From Lentimicrobiaceae bacterium (lineage in GTDB: Bacteria > Bacteroidota > Bacteroidia > Bacteroidales > F082): a DNA stretch of 43,787 bases. The translations under genes were made by a program, and so were the position numbers. The stretch is from the NCBI GenBank assembly GCA_015061365.1, contig SUWS01000020.1, positions 1 to 43,787 on the forward strand, read 5' to 3'. The notes beneath the pieces were generated by a model. It saw nothing but the letters and a program-made list of their open reading frames with translations, made no database searches and was not told where the DNA came from. How positions within the stretch are numbered: the first letter of the stretch is position 1; each line of letters begins with the position of its first letter. This document shows, one piece after another, positions 42,657 through 43,787 of the stretch.

Positions 42657-42710
42657 AAAAAATCCCTCAATGAGTGCTTGATTTTTAAAATTTCGTCACT
42701 CAATGAGGGA
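42657..42710. repeat. 54-bp stem-loop direct repeat, copy 2
   Basis: Perfect copy of 42285-42338, 372 bp further on. Together the two copies bracket the decayed ATPase and its three upstream repeats. Confidence 0.88.
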
Positions 42711-42763
42711 AATCGATTCATAATAAAATTATAATAATCCGTTTAAACATTCGAAAAAAAACT

Positions 42764-42771
42764 TAAATTTG
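42764..42771 (+). promoter_or_regulatory. -7 box of the right-hand porin gene
   Basis: TAAATTTG is a perfect match, 22 bp before ATG 42794, with TTTA about 18 bp upstream. It sits inside the longer open frame from 42773's neighbourhood, supporting the later start. Confidence 0.7.
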
Positions 42772-42793
42772 CATGAATTTTAAATTTAATACT

Positions 42794-43498
42794 ATGAAAA
42801 AAATTTTATTCGTATTGGTGTTTGTAACTATGGCAGTTGCATCACAAGCTCAATTATTTGTCGGCGGCTATTTAGGCTTTAATCGCACAGGTGGCAACTC
42901 AGAGATTACCACAGTAGCAGGTAACACTACTGTCATCGAGACTGGCTATAGTCCTCGTGTTTCAAATTTCGACATCCGACCAATGGTAGGATACATGATG
43001 TCTGACGCCATCGGTTTCGGTGTTACTGTAGGTTACGAAAGTACTACCACAAAAGAATGTACTAACGTCGAAAACAAGGAATTTAATGAAAAAACCACCG
43101 ATTCAGGTTTTGGTTTCGCTCCGTTCTTCCGCTATGTATTCGGCGACTTCGAAAAAATCAAATTGTACGCCGACGCTAAACTTCCTCTCGTTTTCGGAAG
43201 CAGAAAGTATGAACACATCGTTGGAGACAACTTGGTAAAAGACAAAGGTCCTAAATTGTTTGAAATAGGTTTCAACATTGTCCCTTCTTTCTCATATCAA
43301 TTCAACGACCACGTCTCTTTCAATGCTGAACTCGGTATTTTGAGCCTTGGATGGAACCAGAAAAAAGTCTCTACATCAAACGAATATGAATTAGGTGGCG
43401 TAACTGTAACTGAAGACTCTTACAACAAGACAAGCAACTTCGGCATCGGCGTCAACAACCGCGTTCCTGTTCAATTTGGTCTCATCTACACATTCTAA
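42794..43498 (+). CDS. Outer membrane beta-barrel protein (porin family)
   Basis: The start at 42794 (MKKILFVLVFVTMAVASQAQ) gives a clean signal peptide; the in-frame ATG 21 bp earlier is at the transcription start and unlikely. The 234-residue chain has paired amphipathic strands (FGFAPFFRYVFGDFEKIKLY, FEIGFNIVPSFSYQFNDHVS) and ends in PVQFGLIYTF, an outer-membrane barrel signature with terminal Phe. No substrate can be assigned. It has its own promoter and terminator. Confidence 0.82.
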   Translation: MKKILFVLVFVTMAVASQAQLFVGGYLGFNRTGGNSEITTVAGNTTVIETGYSPRVSNFDIRPMVGYMMSDAIGFGVTVGYESTTTKECTNVENKEFNEKTTDSGFGFAPFFRYVFGDFEKIKLYADAKLPLVFGSRKYEHIVGDNLVKDKGPKLFEIGFNIVPSFSYQFNDHVSFNAELGILSLGWNQKKVSTSNEYELGGVTVTEDSYNKTSNFGIGVNNRVPVQFGLIYTF

Positions 43499-43522
43499 GA
43501 TATAATCAAAATTCTAATTATC

Positions 43523-43558
43523 AAAAAGATAGCGACTCTATTGGGCCGCTATTCTTTT
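43523..43558 (+). terminator. Terminator of the porin gene
   Basis: GATAGCG and CGCTATT form a 6- to 7-bp stem around a 12-nt loop with A-rich left and T-rich right flanks (four to five T). Confidence 0.6.
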
Positions 43559-43681
43559 TATATGAGCCTTCAATATATTTCTACGTTCTTCCGATATATA
43601 TATATTGTTGTTTGTACCTACTTTCAAAAAAGGTACTACAAAAATTATAAAAAAACAACCTTCCATAAAGAATATTTTCAT

Positions 43682-43689
43682 TAGATTTG
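43682..43689 (+). promoter_or_regulatory. -7 box of the DUF4160 gene
   Basis: TAGATTTG is a perfect match, 26 bp before ATG 43716. Confidence 0.65.
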
Positions 43690-43715
43690 CAATCAGGAAC
43701 TCTAAACTTAAATTT

Positions 43716-43787
43716 ATGCCAAAGATCTACGAATATTTCGGGTTCATATTCTACTTTTATTCTAACGAACATGAACCAATCCATGTA
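43716..43787 (+). CDS. DUF4160 family protein, start only (cut by window edge)
   Basis: The 24 visible codons read MPKIYEYFGFIFYFYSNEHE then PIHV, matching the N-terminus of DUF4160 proteins (MPTI..., then a hydrophobic strand, then DHxPPHxH). These small proteins often sit next to a DUF2442 partner and have been suspected of toxin-antitoxin roles, but no function is proven. A perfect promoter lies upstream. The opposite-strand frame of similar length here is a shadow. Confidence 0.7.
   Translation, partial: MPKIYEYFGFIFYFYSNEHEPIHV

Noticed and set aside
43581..43784. Minus-strand 67-codon frame at the right edge
   Set aside because: The plus strand carries a DUF4160 start with a perfect promoter over the same bases, which explains the open frame.

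Overview
The window looks like a chromosomal segment of an AT-rich member of the Bacteroidota, most likely order Bacteroidales. The evidence is the Bacteroidota -7 promoter hexad/octad TAnnTTTG in front of many genes, a short primary sigma factor, a fused SecDF, several secreted proteins with Por (type IX) secretion C-terminal sorting domains (YPNP... motifs), a PorE-like OmpA protein, and conserved runs such as rpsO-pnp-rpoD / grpE-dnaJ-ABC transporter and purM-prfA-pyrF. No tRNA, rRNA, CRISPR array, prophage or complete insertion sequence was seen.

Layout. 1-4292: two tandem minus-strand C10 (streptopain-like) cysteine peptidases with T9SS sorting domains. 4490-7570: secDF. 8028-9135: an outer-membrane barrel protein and a short secreted protein whose tail is made of repeat DNA. 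9775-17815 (all minus): ABC-2 permease and ATPase, dnaJ, grpE, rpoD, pnp, rpsO. 18025-21001 (minus): cation/proton antiporter and a secreted protein usually labelled asparagine synthetase B in Bacteroidota. 21081-21314: a remnant of a DUF4143-type AAA ATPase between two copies of the gcvT promoter. 21388-31761 (plus): gcvT, a TPR-HTH lipoprotein regulator, a T9SS cargo protein, porE-like, purM, prfA, pyrF. 32065-42261 (minus): a membrane protein, a small ORF with a good promoter, a second TPR-HTH regulator, two Omp28-like T9SS cargo proteins, ilvE, a SAM methyltransferase and an intact AAA ATPase. 42347-43787: another decayed ATPase, a porin and the start of a DUF4160 gene (plus).

The functional theme that ties scattered genes together is T9SS export: SecDF carries precursors over the inner membrane, a PorE-like protein belongs to the T9SS trans-envelope complex, and at least five proteins carry T9SS cargo signals (two peptidases, two Omp28-like, one unknown). 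The remainder is housekeeping (translation, RNA decay, chaperones, purine/pyrimidine and amino-acid metabolism).

The most unusual content is repeat DNA. Heptameric and octameric tandem arrays of several families fill intergenic regions and very often begin at, or even encode, the stop codon of a gene; five copies of a GTAGAGACG hairpin follow such arrays, always in the same orientation relative to the gene. Arrays also sit inside two coding sequences, one of them (a 12-unit heptamer array in a methyltransferase) capable in principle of frame switching. Separately, two decayed DUF4143 ATPase genes share one architecture: three phased 33-34 bp repeats upstream of the start codon and perfect 54-56 bp direct repeats on both sides, as if the ATPase unit were a mobile cassette.
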